This document shows positions 34,534-42,219 of a stretch of 64,000 bases of DNA, piece by piece (positions within the stretch are counted from its first letter, which is position 1; every line of letters begins with the position of its first letter). The DNA is from an uncultured Ruminococcus sp. GTDB lineage: Bacteria > Bacillota > Clostridia > Oscillospirales > Ruminococcaceae. Position numbers and translations under genes: made by a program. Under the pieces are notes generated by a model. It ran no database searches and was not told where the DNA came from. It saw only the letters and a program-made list of their open reading frames with translations. Where the stretch lies: contig CALEPT010000222.1 of NCBI GenBank assembly GCA_937910385.1, positions 1 through 64,000 on the forward strand, given 5' to 3'.

Positions 34534-34573
34534 TTGTTTAATTCTTGACAAATACTATATAATGTAGTAAAAT
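34534..34573 (+). promoter_or_regulatory. Aconitase promoter overlapped by a Rex-like operator
   Basis: TTGACA (34545-34550), 17-base spacer, TAAAAT (34568-34573). The dyad TTGTTTA-ATTC-TTGACAA (34534-34551) covers the -35 box and differs from the Rex consensus TTGTTAA-N4-TTAACAA at 2 of 14 positions. Binding there would block RNA polymerase. This is the best Rex-like site in the window. Confidence 0.6.
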
Positions 34574-34605
34574 ATCTATATATGCAACGAAAGGAATGAT
34601 TCTCA

Positions 34606-36543
34606 ATGGGTTTAACTTTGACTGAAAAAATTCTGAGAGCACATCTCGTTGACGGCGAGTATGTCAAGGGTCAGGAGATCGGTATCAGGATCGACCAGAC
34701 TCTCACTCAGGACGCTACAGGTACAATGGCGTATCTGGAGTTTGAAGCAATCGGTGTTCCGCGTGTAAAGACGGAGCGCTCTGTCGCTTACATAGACCAC
34801 AATACGCTCCAGAACGGCTTTGAAAATGCCGACGACCACCGCTTCATCGGCAGTGTGGCGAAGAAGCACGGTATATATTTCTCGCGCCCCGGGAACGGTA
34901 TATGCCATCAGGTGCATCTTGAGCGCTTCGGCATTCCCGGAAAGACGCTTATCGGCTCGGACAGCCATACTCCCACAGGCGGCGGCATCGGCATGATAGC
35001 TATCGGTGCGGGCGGACTTGACGTTGCCGTAGCTATGGGCGGCGGCGCTTACTACATCACCTGTCCCAAGGTGGTAAAAGTAGAACTCACAGGCAAGCTT
35101 CAGCCGTGGGTAGCGGCAAAGGACGTTATCCTTGAAGTTCTCCGCAGACTGTCTGTAAAGGGCGGCGTTGGAAAGGTCATCGAGTACGTGGGAGAGGGTG
35201 TTAAGACTCTTTCCGTACCCGAGAGAGCTACTATCACAAATATGGGTGCGGAGCTCGGTGCAACTACCTCTATCTTCCCCTCTGACGAGGTAACAAAGCA
35301 GTTTCTCAAGGCTCAGCAGCGTGAGGAGGTATGGATTCCCCTTGCAGCCGATGACGACGCTGTTTACGACGAAGAGCTTACTATAAATCTCAGCGAACTC
35401 GTTCCGCTTGCTGCCTGTCCTCATTCTCCCGACAATGTAAAGAGCGTAGAGGAGATAGGAAGACTCAAGGTAGATCAGGTTTGTATCGGCTCATGTACAA
35501 ATTCTTCACTGCTCGATATGCTCAAGGTTGCGTACATCTTAAAGGGCAAGACTGTAGACCCGAGCGTTTCGCTCGCAATTGCTCCCGGCTCTAAGCAGGT
35601 GCTCAATATGCTTGCTCAGAACGGCGCTCTTTCAGATCTCATAGAGGCAGGTGCACGTATTCTTGAAAGTGCCTGCGGTCCTTGTATCGGTATGGGACAA
35701 TCTCCGAACTCAAAGGGTATTTCCCTGCGTACCTTCAACAGAAACTTCGAGGGACGCTCCGGAACAAAGGACGGACAGATCTACCTCGTTTCGCCTGAAA
35801 TGGCGGCAGCTTCTGCACTTACAGGCTATCTCACAGACCCGAGAGAGCTTGGCGAAATGCCCGAGTTCAAGCTCCCCGAGGTGTTTGCTATAAATGATAA
35901 TATGGTAGTTCCGCCTGCACCTGTCGAGGAAATGGACAGCGTGGAGATACTTCGCGGACCTAACATAAAGCCTTATCCGGTAACATCTCCGCTGCTTGAT
36001 ACTATCTCTGCTCCCGTATCTTTGAAGGTCGGCGACAACATCACTACTGATCACATCATGCCTGCCGGAGCAAAGATCCTTCCGCTTCGCTCGAATATTC
36101 CTAAAATTTCTCAGTATTGCTTCGCAGTATGTGATGAGAGCTTCCCGAAGAGGGCGGAACGTCTTGGAAAAAGTATAATCGTCGGAGGATCCAATTATGG
36201 ACAGGGCAGCTCGCGTGAGCACGCGGCTCTTGCTCCACTTTATCTCGGAGTAAAAGCGGTTCTCGTTAAGTCGTTTGCGCGTATTCACAGAGCTAATCTC
36301 ATTAATGCCGGAATATTGCCTCTCACATTCGTAAACGAGGCCGATTATGACAAGATAGATCAGGACGACGAACTCGTTATCGCAGATGTAAGAAAAGCAG
36401 TCTCAGAGGGAAAGACCGAGCTTGTTGTTATAGACAAGACAAATGGTGCTGAGATACCTGTTCTCTGCGAGCTTTCTGGGCGTACAAAGGATATCATGCT
36501 TGCAGGCGGACTTCTCGATTACACAAGAGAGAATATGAAGTAA
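34606..36543 (+). CDS. acn: Aconitate hydratase
   Basis: 645 residues, the compact aconitase type of Clostridia and other anaerobes. Fe-S ligands lie in CIGSCTNSSLLDM and ESACGPCIGMGQSPNSKG. The C-terminal swivel domain has ITTDHIMPAG and GGSNYGQGSSREHAAL, with the catalytic Ser/Arg. It isomerises citrate to isocitrate. It heads a unit with two small membrane proteins, icd and rex, so the oxidative branch to 2-oxoglutarate, used for glutamate synthesis, is grouped with its redox regulator. 3-isopropylmalate dehydratase is excluded by the fused swivel domain and by length. Confidence 0.95.
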   Translation: MGLTLTEKILRAHLVDGEYVKGQEIGIRIDQTLTQDATGTMAYLEFEAIGVPRVKTERSVAYIDHNTLQNGFENADDHRFIGSVAKKHGIYFSRPGNGICHQVHLERFGIPGKTLIGSDSHTPTGGGIGMIAIGAGGLDVAVAMGGGAYYITCPKVVKVELTGKLQPWVAAKDVILEVLRRLSVKGGVGKVIEYVGEGVKTLSVPERATITNMGAELGATTSIFPSDEVTKQFLKAQQREEVWIPLAADDDAVYDEELTINLSELVPLAACPHSPDNVKSVEEIGRLKVDQVCIGSCTNSSLLDMLKVAYILKGKTVDPSVSLAIAPGSKQVLNMLAQNGALSDLIEAGARILESACGPCIGMGQSPNSKGISLRTFNRNFEGRSGTKDGQIYLVSPEMAAASALTGYLTDPRELGEMPEFKLPEVFAINDNMVVPPAPVEEMDSVEILRGPNIKPYPVTSPLLDTISAPVSLKVGDNITTDHIMPAGAKILPLRSNIPKISQYCFAVCDESFPKRAERLGKSIIVGGSNYGQGSSREHAALAPLYLGVKAVLVKSFARIHRANLINAGILPLTFVNEADYDKIDQDDELVIADVRKAVSEGKTELVVIDKTNGAEIPVLCELSGRTKDIMLAGGLLDYTRENMK

Positions 36544-36562
36544 GATAATGAAAGGAGCAGAC

Positions 36563-36757
36563 ATGGGAACAACGGGTACAGTAATGATAAAAATACTGGT
36601 TTTCCTTATACTGCTCCTTGTTTTCTTATGGGGGCTGAATATCTACAAGCACATCAGATCCGGCTGGAACAATACGCAGAAGCTGTTCGACATTATCGGC
36701 GCTGTATTGCTGCTCGTATTGCTTGCGGTAACGACTTTTCCACTGATAACGAACTGA
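36563..36757 (+). CDS. Small two-helix membrane protein
   Basis: 64 residues from ATG 36563 (AAAGGAG 5 bases upstream; an ATG at 36548 precedes the site). Two hydrophobic helices (about 7-26 and 40-60) with a basic, Trp-containing loop IYKHIRSGWNN. No family recognised. It sits 19 bases after aconitase and before another small membrane protein and icd. The ribosome site and operon position make it likely to be real. Confidence 0.65.
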   Translation: MGTTGTVMIKILVFLILLLVFLWGLNIYKHIRSGWNNTQKLFDIIGAVLLLVLLAVTTFPLITN

Positions 36758-36787
36758 ACCTCATATGGTGATTTAGGATGAGAAAAT

Positions 36788-37150
36788 GTGAATGATATGG
36801 AATACAACGATGATACCGAAGCTCCGCTGACCGAAGAGGAAAAGCACGAGCTTGAAAAGAGAGCAGTTGACAAGAGCAGCACAACCTATGGGAAAACTAT
36901 CCCGTTTATCGGTTTTGCACTGGGTTTTCTCATCGGATTTATCATATCAAAGTCAGTTTCGCTCGGCGACTCCTATCCTGTATTTGCTGCGGCATTTATC
37001 GGTGAGTCGGTAGGTGAAGTCTTCTCGCAGGTCAAACAGGGCATTCTTGAAAAGAGCCCAGAGAAAATATTTCTCTTTCTGCTCAAAAACGGATTTTTTC
37101 GGATTGCAGTATTTATTTTAGCTGCTGATCTTCTCGTCAGCCTGCTTTAA
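36788..37150 (+). CDS. Small membrane protein with acidic N-terminus
   Basis: 120 residues with a GTG start at 36788 (AGGATGAG about 8 bases upstream); an ATG three codons later is too far from the site. An acidic N-terminal segment (EYNDDTEAPLTEEEKHELEKRA) precedes a Gly-rich helix pair (IPFIGFALGFLIGFIIS and the YPVFAAAFIGESVGEVF stretch) and a last helix (FRIAVFILAADLLVSLL). No known domain recognised. It lies between the 64-residue protein and icd, with no promoter of its own evident. Confidence 0.6.
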   Translation: MNDMEYNDDTEAPLTEEEKHELEKRAVDKSSTTYGKTIPFIGFALGFLIGFIISKSVSLGDSYPVFAAAFIGESVGEVFSQVKQGILEKSPEKIFLFLLKNGFFRIAVFILAADLLVSLL

Positions 37151-37204
37151 GACAGTCTATACGATACGAATTTAATAACCATCAAAAACAGGAGGTAAAA
37201 ACCA

Positions 37205-38416
37205 ATGGCAAAAATTATCATGAAAACGCCGCTCGTCGAAATGGACGGCGACGAGATGACCAGAATACTCTGGAAATGGATAAAGGAAACTCTCATTGAG
37301 CCCTATGTTGAACTCAATACCGAGTATTACGACCTCGGTCTTGAGTACAGGGAAAAGACTAAAGATCAGGTAACTATTGACTCCGCGGAAGCTACAAAGA
37401 AATACGGCGTTGCCGTAAAGTGCGCGACCATTACTCCGAACGCCGCAAGAATGCCTGAGTACAATCTCACTCAGATGTGGAAATCACCCAACGGCACTAT
37501 TCGTGCGGCTCTCGACGGAACCGTATTCAGAACACCTATCATCGTAAAGGGCATAGAACCCTATATTCCCACATGGACCAAGCCTATTACTATTGCCCGT
37601 CACGCTTACGGAGACGTTTACAAGAACACCGAAATGCGTGTAAACAAGGGCAGCAAGGCTGAGCTTATCGTTACCGATGAAAACGGAAATGAGACCCGCG
37701 AGCTCATTCATGACTTCGCAAAGTGTGACGGTATCATTCAGGGACTTCATAACCTCGATGATTCTATCGCTGGATTTGCAAGAGCTTGCCTCAACTACGG
37801 TCTCGATTTAAAGCAGGATGTGTGGTTTGCAACCAAGGACACCATCTCAAAGAAATACGATCATCGTTTCAAGGACATTTTTGCAGAGATCTACGAGAAT
37901 GAGTACAAGGAGAGATACGAAGCAGCAGGCATAGAGTACTTCTACACGCTCATCGACGACGCCGTAGCGCGTGTTATCCGCTCCAACGGCGGCTATATCT
38001 GGGCTTGCAAGAACTATGACGGCGATGTTATGTCGGACATGGTATCGACTGCATATGGAAGTCTTGCGATGATGACTTCTGTCCTTGTTTCGCCGGATGG
38101 TATCTACGAATACGAGGCTGCACACGGTACGGTACAGCGTCATTATTACAAATACCTCAAGGGTGAAGAGACATCTACTAATTCTGTTGCAACTATCTTT
38201 GCTTGGAGCGGGGCGCTCCGCAAGAGGGGAGAGCTTGACAATACTCCCGAGCTCTGTAACTTTGCTGATAAGCTTGAAAAGGCTACTATACAGACTATAG
38301 AAGAAGGCGTAATGACTGGGGATCTTTACCTTATTTCAAAGCTTGAAAATAAGCAGAAGGTAGATTCAAAGACATTCCTTGATGAGATCAGGAACAGACT
38401 TGATAAATTAATGTGA
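37205..38416 (+). CDS. icd: NADP-type isocitrate dehydrogenase, eukaryote-like subfamily
   Basis: 403 residues, beginning with [14 protein letters not shown], the hallmark of the homodimeric subfamily II enzymes rather than the E. coli type. Substrate-binding [10 protein letters not shown], metal Asp in the [10 protein letters not shown] region and [17 protein letters not shown], and the coenzyme loop [11 protein letters not shown] are present. It oxidises isocitrate to 2-oxoglutarate plus CO2, normally with NADP+. AGGAGG lies 8 bases before the ATG. Together with aconitase it supplies 2-oxoglutarate for glutamate; it is followed closely by rex. Confidence 0.96.
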   Translation: MAKIIMKTPLVEMDGDEMTRILWKWIKETLIEPYVELNTEYYDLGLEYREKTKDQVTIDSAEATKKYGVAVKCATITPNAARMPEYNLTQMWKSPNGTIRAALDGTVFRTPIIVKGIEPYIPTWTKPITIARHAYGDVYKNTEMRVNKGSKAELIVTDENGNETRELIHDFAKCDGIIQGLHNLDDSIAGFARACLNYGLDLKQDVWFATKDTISKKYDHRFKDIFAEIYENEYKERYEAAGIEYFYTLIDDAVARVIRSNGGYIWACKNYDGDVMSDMVSTAYGSLAMMTSVLVSPDGIYEYEAAHGTVQRHYYKYLKGEETSTNSVATIFAWSGALRKRGELDNTPELCNFADKLEKATIQTIEEGVMTGDLYLISKLENKQKVDSKTFLDEIRNRLDKLM

Positions 38417-38436
38417 TTTACAAGGAGAAGACTTAT

Positions 38437-39084
38437 ATGTCAAAAAATTCAATTTCAAACTCCGTAATAAGAAGACTTCCAAGATATTACCGCTTTCTCG
38501 GAGACCTTGAGAAAAACGGATATGTTCGCATTTCCTCAAGAGAACTTTCCGAAAAAATGGGACTTACTGCTTCACAGATAAGACAGGATTTTAATTGCTT
38601 CGGAGAATTCGGACAGCAGGGCTACGGTTATAACGTCAGTGATCTCAGAAACGAGATCGGAAAAATATTGGGTCTTGACGAACAGACTCCGATGATCCTT
38701 CTTGGCGCAGGAAACCTCGGAACTGCTATAGCATCTCATATTGATTTTCAGAGTAAAGGGTTCAGGCTTATTGGCGCTTTTGATGTAAATCCCCAATTGA
38801 CGGGGAAGGAAATAGGGAGTATTTCCGTGAAGAACATTTCAGAGCTCGAACAGTTCTGTTCTGAAAATTCGCCTGTTGCAGCTATTCTCTGTGTACCTAC
38901 AGCTGCTGCTGAAAAAATTATCGAAACGCTTATAAATTATGGTATAAAAGCTTTTTGGAATTTTACTCATTATGACATAAAAATAAATCACAACAATGTT
39001 ACTGTAGAAAATGTTCATCTTGGTGATAGCCTTACTACGCTTTCATACGGTATAAATAGTCTTGAAAACGAAAAAGACATATAG
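38437..39084 (+). CDS. rex: Redox-sensing transcriptional repressor Rex
   Basis: 215 residues from ATG 38437 (AAGGAG 10 bases upstream); a GTG at 38413, in the same frame, overlaps the icd stop and is less likely. Winged-helix domain with VIRRLPRYYRFLGDL and RISSRELSEKMGLTASQIRQDF, then a Rossmann domain with LLGAGNLGTAIA and FDVNP. Rex senses the NADH/NAD+ ratio and represses fermentation and central-carbon genes when NADH is low. It is co-directional with icd, 20 bases apart. Rex-like palindromes occur at pgk, acn and fumC in this window, which makes these plausible targets. Confidence 0.96.
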   Translation: MSKNSISNSVIRRLPRYYRFLGDLEKNGYVRISSRELSEKMGLTASQIRQDFNCFGEFGQQGYGYNVSDLRNEIGKILGLDEQTPMILLGAGNLGTAIASHIDFQSKGFRLIGAFDVNPQLTGKEIGSISVKNISELEQFCSENSPVAAILCVPTAAAEKIIETLINYGIKAFWNFTHYDIKINHNNVTVENVHLGDSLTTLSYGINSLENEKDI

Positions 39085-39102
39085 GCTTCTGGCGGAATAA
39101 TG

Positions 39103-39145
39103 TATGCTGCGAACTGAAATTATAGATAGGTTTGCGGCATATTTT
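39103..39145 (+). terminator. Terminator hairpin after rex
   Basis: TATGCTGCGAAC (39103-39114) pairs with GTTTGCGGCATA (39130-39141), with two wobble pairs and a 15-base loop, then TTTT. Confidence 0.65.
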
Positions 39146-39481
39146 ACCGAAAAAAGAGTGTGAAAAAATTATCAATCGTACAAGAGTGATATATAAATTA
39201 AGGAACTATTATATTCCGATTTTGCATACAGTTTGCTTCTGATAACAAAAGTTTAGATCGATTTTTATTAGATTTTTTCTGATATGTTTTAAGTGATTTA
39301 TGTACAACACCTTTGCGCGGACGAGGCTTTTATGAATTTTACCGCGGTTTTCGGCGTATGAATCCGCAGAAAGCGAAAGGGGCTGATGAGGTTTTACAAA
39401 TCATATGAACTTTCAGTACCGAAAATATAGATTCAGATATATCAAATCAAAAATCAAAAACCTGTATTAAGGATAATATTA
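39146..39481. other. Long non-coding region between rex and fumC
   Basis: The whole gap is 548 bases. This part has no credible coding frame. Around 39318-39375 lies a GC-richer patch with GCGGA/TCCGC arms (39318-39322 and 39363-39367) and repeated TATGAAT. It could be a leader or small RNA; no known family is recognised. Confidence 0.35.
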
Positions 39482-39499
39482 TTGTTAATATTATATCAA
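39482..39499. promoter_or_regulatory. Rex-like operator upstream of fumC
   Basis: TTGTTAA-TATT-ATATCAA: the left half is a perfect Rex half-site, the right half has 2 mismatches. It lies about 30 bases upstream of the -35 box of the fumC promoter. Confidence 0.45.
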
Positions 39500-39529
39500 T
39501 ATCTGAATACCGATATTCTTAAATCACAT

Positions 39530-39558
39530 TTGAATTTATTTTGGGTTACTGGTATACT
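39530..39558 (+). promoter_or_regulatory. Promoter of the fumarase-Hdr-Flx-Frd operon
   Basis: TTGAAT (39530-39535), 17-base spacer, TATACT (39553-39558), about 70 bases upstream of the fumC start. It would drive an 11.4-kb transcript. Confidence 0.65.
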
Positions 39559-39632
39559 AATAATGTATAGAAATATATGCTCAAAAACGGATGCCCTTAG
39601 GCTCCGAAAAATAATTCTGGGAGTGAATGTCA

Positions 39633-41009
39633 ATGGAATACCGCATCGAACACGATTCAATGGGCGAGGTAAAGGTGCCTGCCGACAAATACTGGGCTGC
39701 TCAGACCGAAAGAAGTCATGAAAATTTTCCGATAGGTGTCGGAATTGAAACAATGCCACGCGAGATAACTCACGCTTTCGGTATACTCAAAAAGGCTGCC
39801 GCTATCGCAAATCATTCTGTTAAGCCGGAAAAAATGACCGATGAGAAGCTTGCTGCGATATCGCAGGCTTGTGATGAGGTCATCAGCGGAGCTCTCAATG
39901 AGCATTTTCCTCTTGTCGTATGGCAGACGGGAAGCGGCACACAGTCCAACATGAATGCAAATGAGGTTATTGCCAACAGGGCTAATGAAATAGCAGGCAC
40001 AAAGCTGCTCCACCCTAATGATGACATTAACATGAGCCAGTCTTCAAATGACACCTTCCCCACTGCAATGCATATTGCTGCCGTTATAGCTATTGAGGAT
40101 AAGGTCGTTCCCGCTATAGACGTTCTCACCGATACCTTTGTCAGACTTGAAGCTGAAAACGAGGGTATAGTCAAGAGCGGCCGCACACATTTGCAGGACG
40201 CTACTCCCATAAAATTCTCTCAGGAAATAAGCGGCTGGAGAGCATCGCTTGAAAAGGACAGAAAAATGATCCTTTCCGCTGTTGAAGAACTGAAGGAACT
40301 CGCACTCGGCGGTACTGCCGTAGGTACGGGGCTCAACGCTCCCGAGGGCTTTGCTGAAAAAGCAGCCGAGGCTATAAGCGAGCTTACCGGAAAGAGCTTT
40401 GTGACTGCTCCCAACAAGTTCCATTCACTCACTTCAAAGGACGAAATAGTTTTCGCGCACGGAGCTCTTAAGGCTCTTGCTGCCGATATGATGAAAATAG
40501 CAAACGACGTAAGATGGCTTGCTTCTGGACCTCGTGACGGTCTTGGAGAGATATTCATTCCCGAAAACGAGCCCGGCTCTTCTATAATGCCGGGAAAGGT
40601 AAATCCGACACAGTGTGAACAAGTCACAATGGTGGCGGTACAGGTAATGGGCAACGACGTTGCTGTGGGGATGGCAGCTTCACAGGGCAATTTCGAGCTT
40701 AATGTCTTCATGCCTGTGTGCGCGTACAATTTCCTCCAGTCAGCGCGTCTGCTTGCGGAGTCGATAATGTCGTTCAATAACAACTGCGCCGTCGGAATAA
40801 AGGCAAATAAAGAAAAAATGCATCACAACCTCCATAATTCTCTCATGCTGGTAACAGCCTTAAATCCTTATATCGGATATGAGAACGCTGCTAAGACCGC
40901 GAAAAAAGCGTTCAAGGACAATATTTCCCTAAAAGAGGCCTGTGTAGAGCTTGGCTTCCTCACTGAGGAGCGCTTTGACGAGTTTTTCCACCCGGAGGAA
41001 ATGGTTTGA
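39633..41009 (+). CDS. fumC: Class II fumarate hydratase
   Basis: 458 residues from ATG 39633 (GGGAG 9 bases upstream; ATG 39627 is too close). Family signature GSSIMPGKVNPTQCEQ, plus GSGTQSNMNANEV, SSNDTFPTAMH and GRTHLQDATPI, identify the Fe-S-independent fumarase. It interconverts malate and fumarate. Aspartase is close in fold, but the fumarase-type HLQDATPI and context with a fumarate reductase support fumarase. First gene of the operon that ends with a putative succinate exporter; 24 bases separate it from hdrB. In this context it should supply fumarate as electron sink. Confidence 0.94.
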   Translation: MEYRIEHDSMGEVKVPADKYWAAQTERSHENFPIGVGIETMPREITHAFGILKKAAAIANHSVKPEKMTDEKLAAISQACDEVISGALNEHFPLVVWQTGSGTQSNMNANEVIANRANEIAGTKLLHPNDDINMSQSSNDTFPTAMHIAAVIAIEDKVVPAIDVLTDTFVRLEAENEGIVKSGRTHLQDATPIKFSQEISGWRASLEKDRKMILSAVEELKELALGGTAVGTGLNAPEGFAEKAAEAISELTGKSFVTAPNKFHSLTSKDEIVFAHGALKALAADMMKIANDVRWLASGPRDGLGEIFIPENEPGSSIMPGKVNPTQCEQVTMVAVQVMGNDVAVGMAASQGNFELNVFMPVCAYNFLQSARLLAESIMSFNNNCAVGIKANKEKMHHNLHNSLMLVTALNPYIGYENAAKTAKKAFKDNISLKEACVELGFLTEERFDEFFHPEEMV

Positions 41010-41033
41010 TAAATTAACGAAAGGAAGCGTACC

Positions 41034-41834
41034 ATGAATACGTTTACATACTATCCCGGCTGTACGCTCAGAACGAAGGCTAAGGCTCTCGACGCTTACG
41101 CAAGAGCGTCGGCCGAAGCCCTCGGCATAACTCTTGAGGAGCCTGCTGACTGGCAGTGCTGCGGAGGAGCTTACACTACAGCCAAGGACGAAATAGCCAC
41201 GAAGCTTTCCGCTGTCAGAGTCCTCAACTCCGCAAAGGAGGCTGAAAGACCGCTTATTACTGTCTGTTCGGCATGCCACAATGTCATAAAACAGACAAAT
41301 TATGATATTTCCCACGATGAGGAAATAGCTTCAAAGGTCAACAATTATATGCAGTTTGACCAGCCATATAACGGAGAGACCGCGGTTTACCACTATCTTG
41401 AAATGCTCCGCGACGTTATAGGGTTTGACGAGCTGAAGAAAAAGGTCGTGAATCCGTTAAAGGGTAAGAGAATTGCAGCGTATTACGGCTGCCTTCTGCT
41501 GAGACCATCGAAGGCTCTGGCAATGGATGACCCTGAAAACCCGACCATAATCGAGGATTTTATCAGAGCTATCGGAGCAACTCCCGTTATATACGCTCAA
41601 AGGAATGAGTGCTGCGGAGGCTACATAACTCTCGAAGACAAAGCTCAGGCTTCAAAGCGCAGCTCGAAGATAATGGAGTCGGCAAGCGATAACGGCGCTG
41701 ATATGCTAATAACTGCCTGTCCGCTGTGCCTTTACAATCTGAGAAAGAATTCGGGCTCAGAGCTTCCCGTTTACTACTTTACCGAGCTTCTTGCAGAGGC
41801 TCTCGGCGTAAAGGAGGCAAATAATGAACAATAA
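41034..41834 (+). CDS. hdrB: Heterodisulfide-reductase-like subunit HdrB
   Basis: 266 residues with two CCG domains: YPGC...WQCCGG...CSAC, and YYGC...NECCGG...CPLC. These Cys sets bind the paired non-cubane Fe-S clusters that reduce disulfides in methanogen HdrB. In bacteria without CoM/CoB the natural substrate is unknown; DsrC-like proteins are proposed in sulfate reducers. In methanogen thiol:fumarate reductase a CCG domain is fused to the FrdB subunit, which gives a precedent for a link to fumarate. It overlaps hdrC by 11 bases. AAAGGAAG precedes the ATG. Confidence 0.93.
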   Translation: MNTFTYYPGCTLRTKAKALDAYARASAEALGITLEEPADWQCCGGAYTTAKDEIATKLSAVRVLNSAKEAERPLITVCSACHNVIKQTNYDISHDEEIASKVNNYMQFDQPYNGETAVYHYLEMLRDVIGFDELKKKVVNPLKGKRIAAYYGCLLLRPSKALAMDDPENPTIIEDFIRAIGATPVIYAQRNECCGGYITLEDKAQASKRSSKIMESASDNGADMLITACPLCLYNLRKNSGSELPVYYFTELLAEALGVKEANNEQ

Positions 41835-42207
41835 TCTAAAGGAACAGGTGCTTCGTTCGAGCGGAGTCAACGTACTCAAATGTATGCGCTGCGGAAAGTG
41901 CTCGGGGACCTGCCCTTCCTATGATGAAATGGAATATCATCCTCATCAGTTTGTATATATGGTCGAGAGGGGAGATATCGAGACTCTTATGAAGTCGGAG
42001 TCGATATACAAATGTCTTACCTGCTTTGCGTGCGTTGACAGATGTCCCAGAAATGTCGAGCCTGCAAAGGTAGTGGAAGCTGTAAGACTTGCCGCAATAA
42101 GACAGCAGGGAAATAATCATCTTCTGCCCACACAGATACCGGAAATGCTGGACGAGGATCTGCCGCAGCAGGCTATAGTAACGGCATTCAGAAAATATGC
42201 AAAGTAA
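41824..42207 (+). CDS. hdrC: Heterodisulfide-reductase-like subunit HdrC
   Basis: 127 residues with two 4Fe-4S motifs, CMRCGKCSGTCP and CLTCFACVDRCP, in the HdrC arrangement. It relays electrons from HdrA to HdrB. The ATG lies 11 bases inside the hdrB end, after AAGGAGG, so translation is coupled. Soluble; there is no membrane segment and no HdrE. Confidence 0.93.
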   Translation: MNNNLKEQVLRSSGVNVLKCMRCGKCSGTCPSYDEMEYHPHQFVYMVERGDIETLMKSESIYKCLTCFACVDRCPRNVEPAKVVEAVRLAAIRQQGNNHLLPTQIPEMLDEDLPQQAIVTAFRKYAK

Positions 42208-42219
42208 GGAGGGGAGAAT

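Noticed and set aside
39386..39425. Possible hammerhead ribozyme core (CTGATGA ... GAAA)
   Set aside because: Only about 3 bp can form stem II and no convincing stem I or III flanks it; a chance match.
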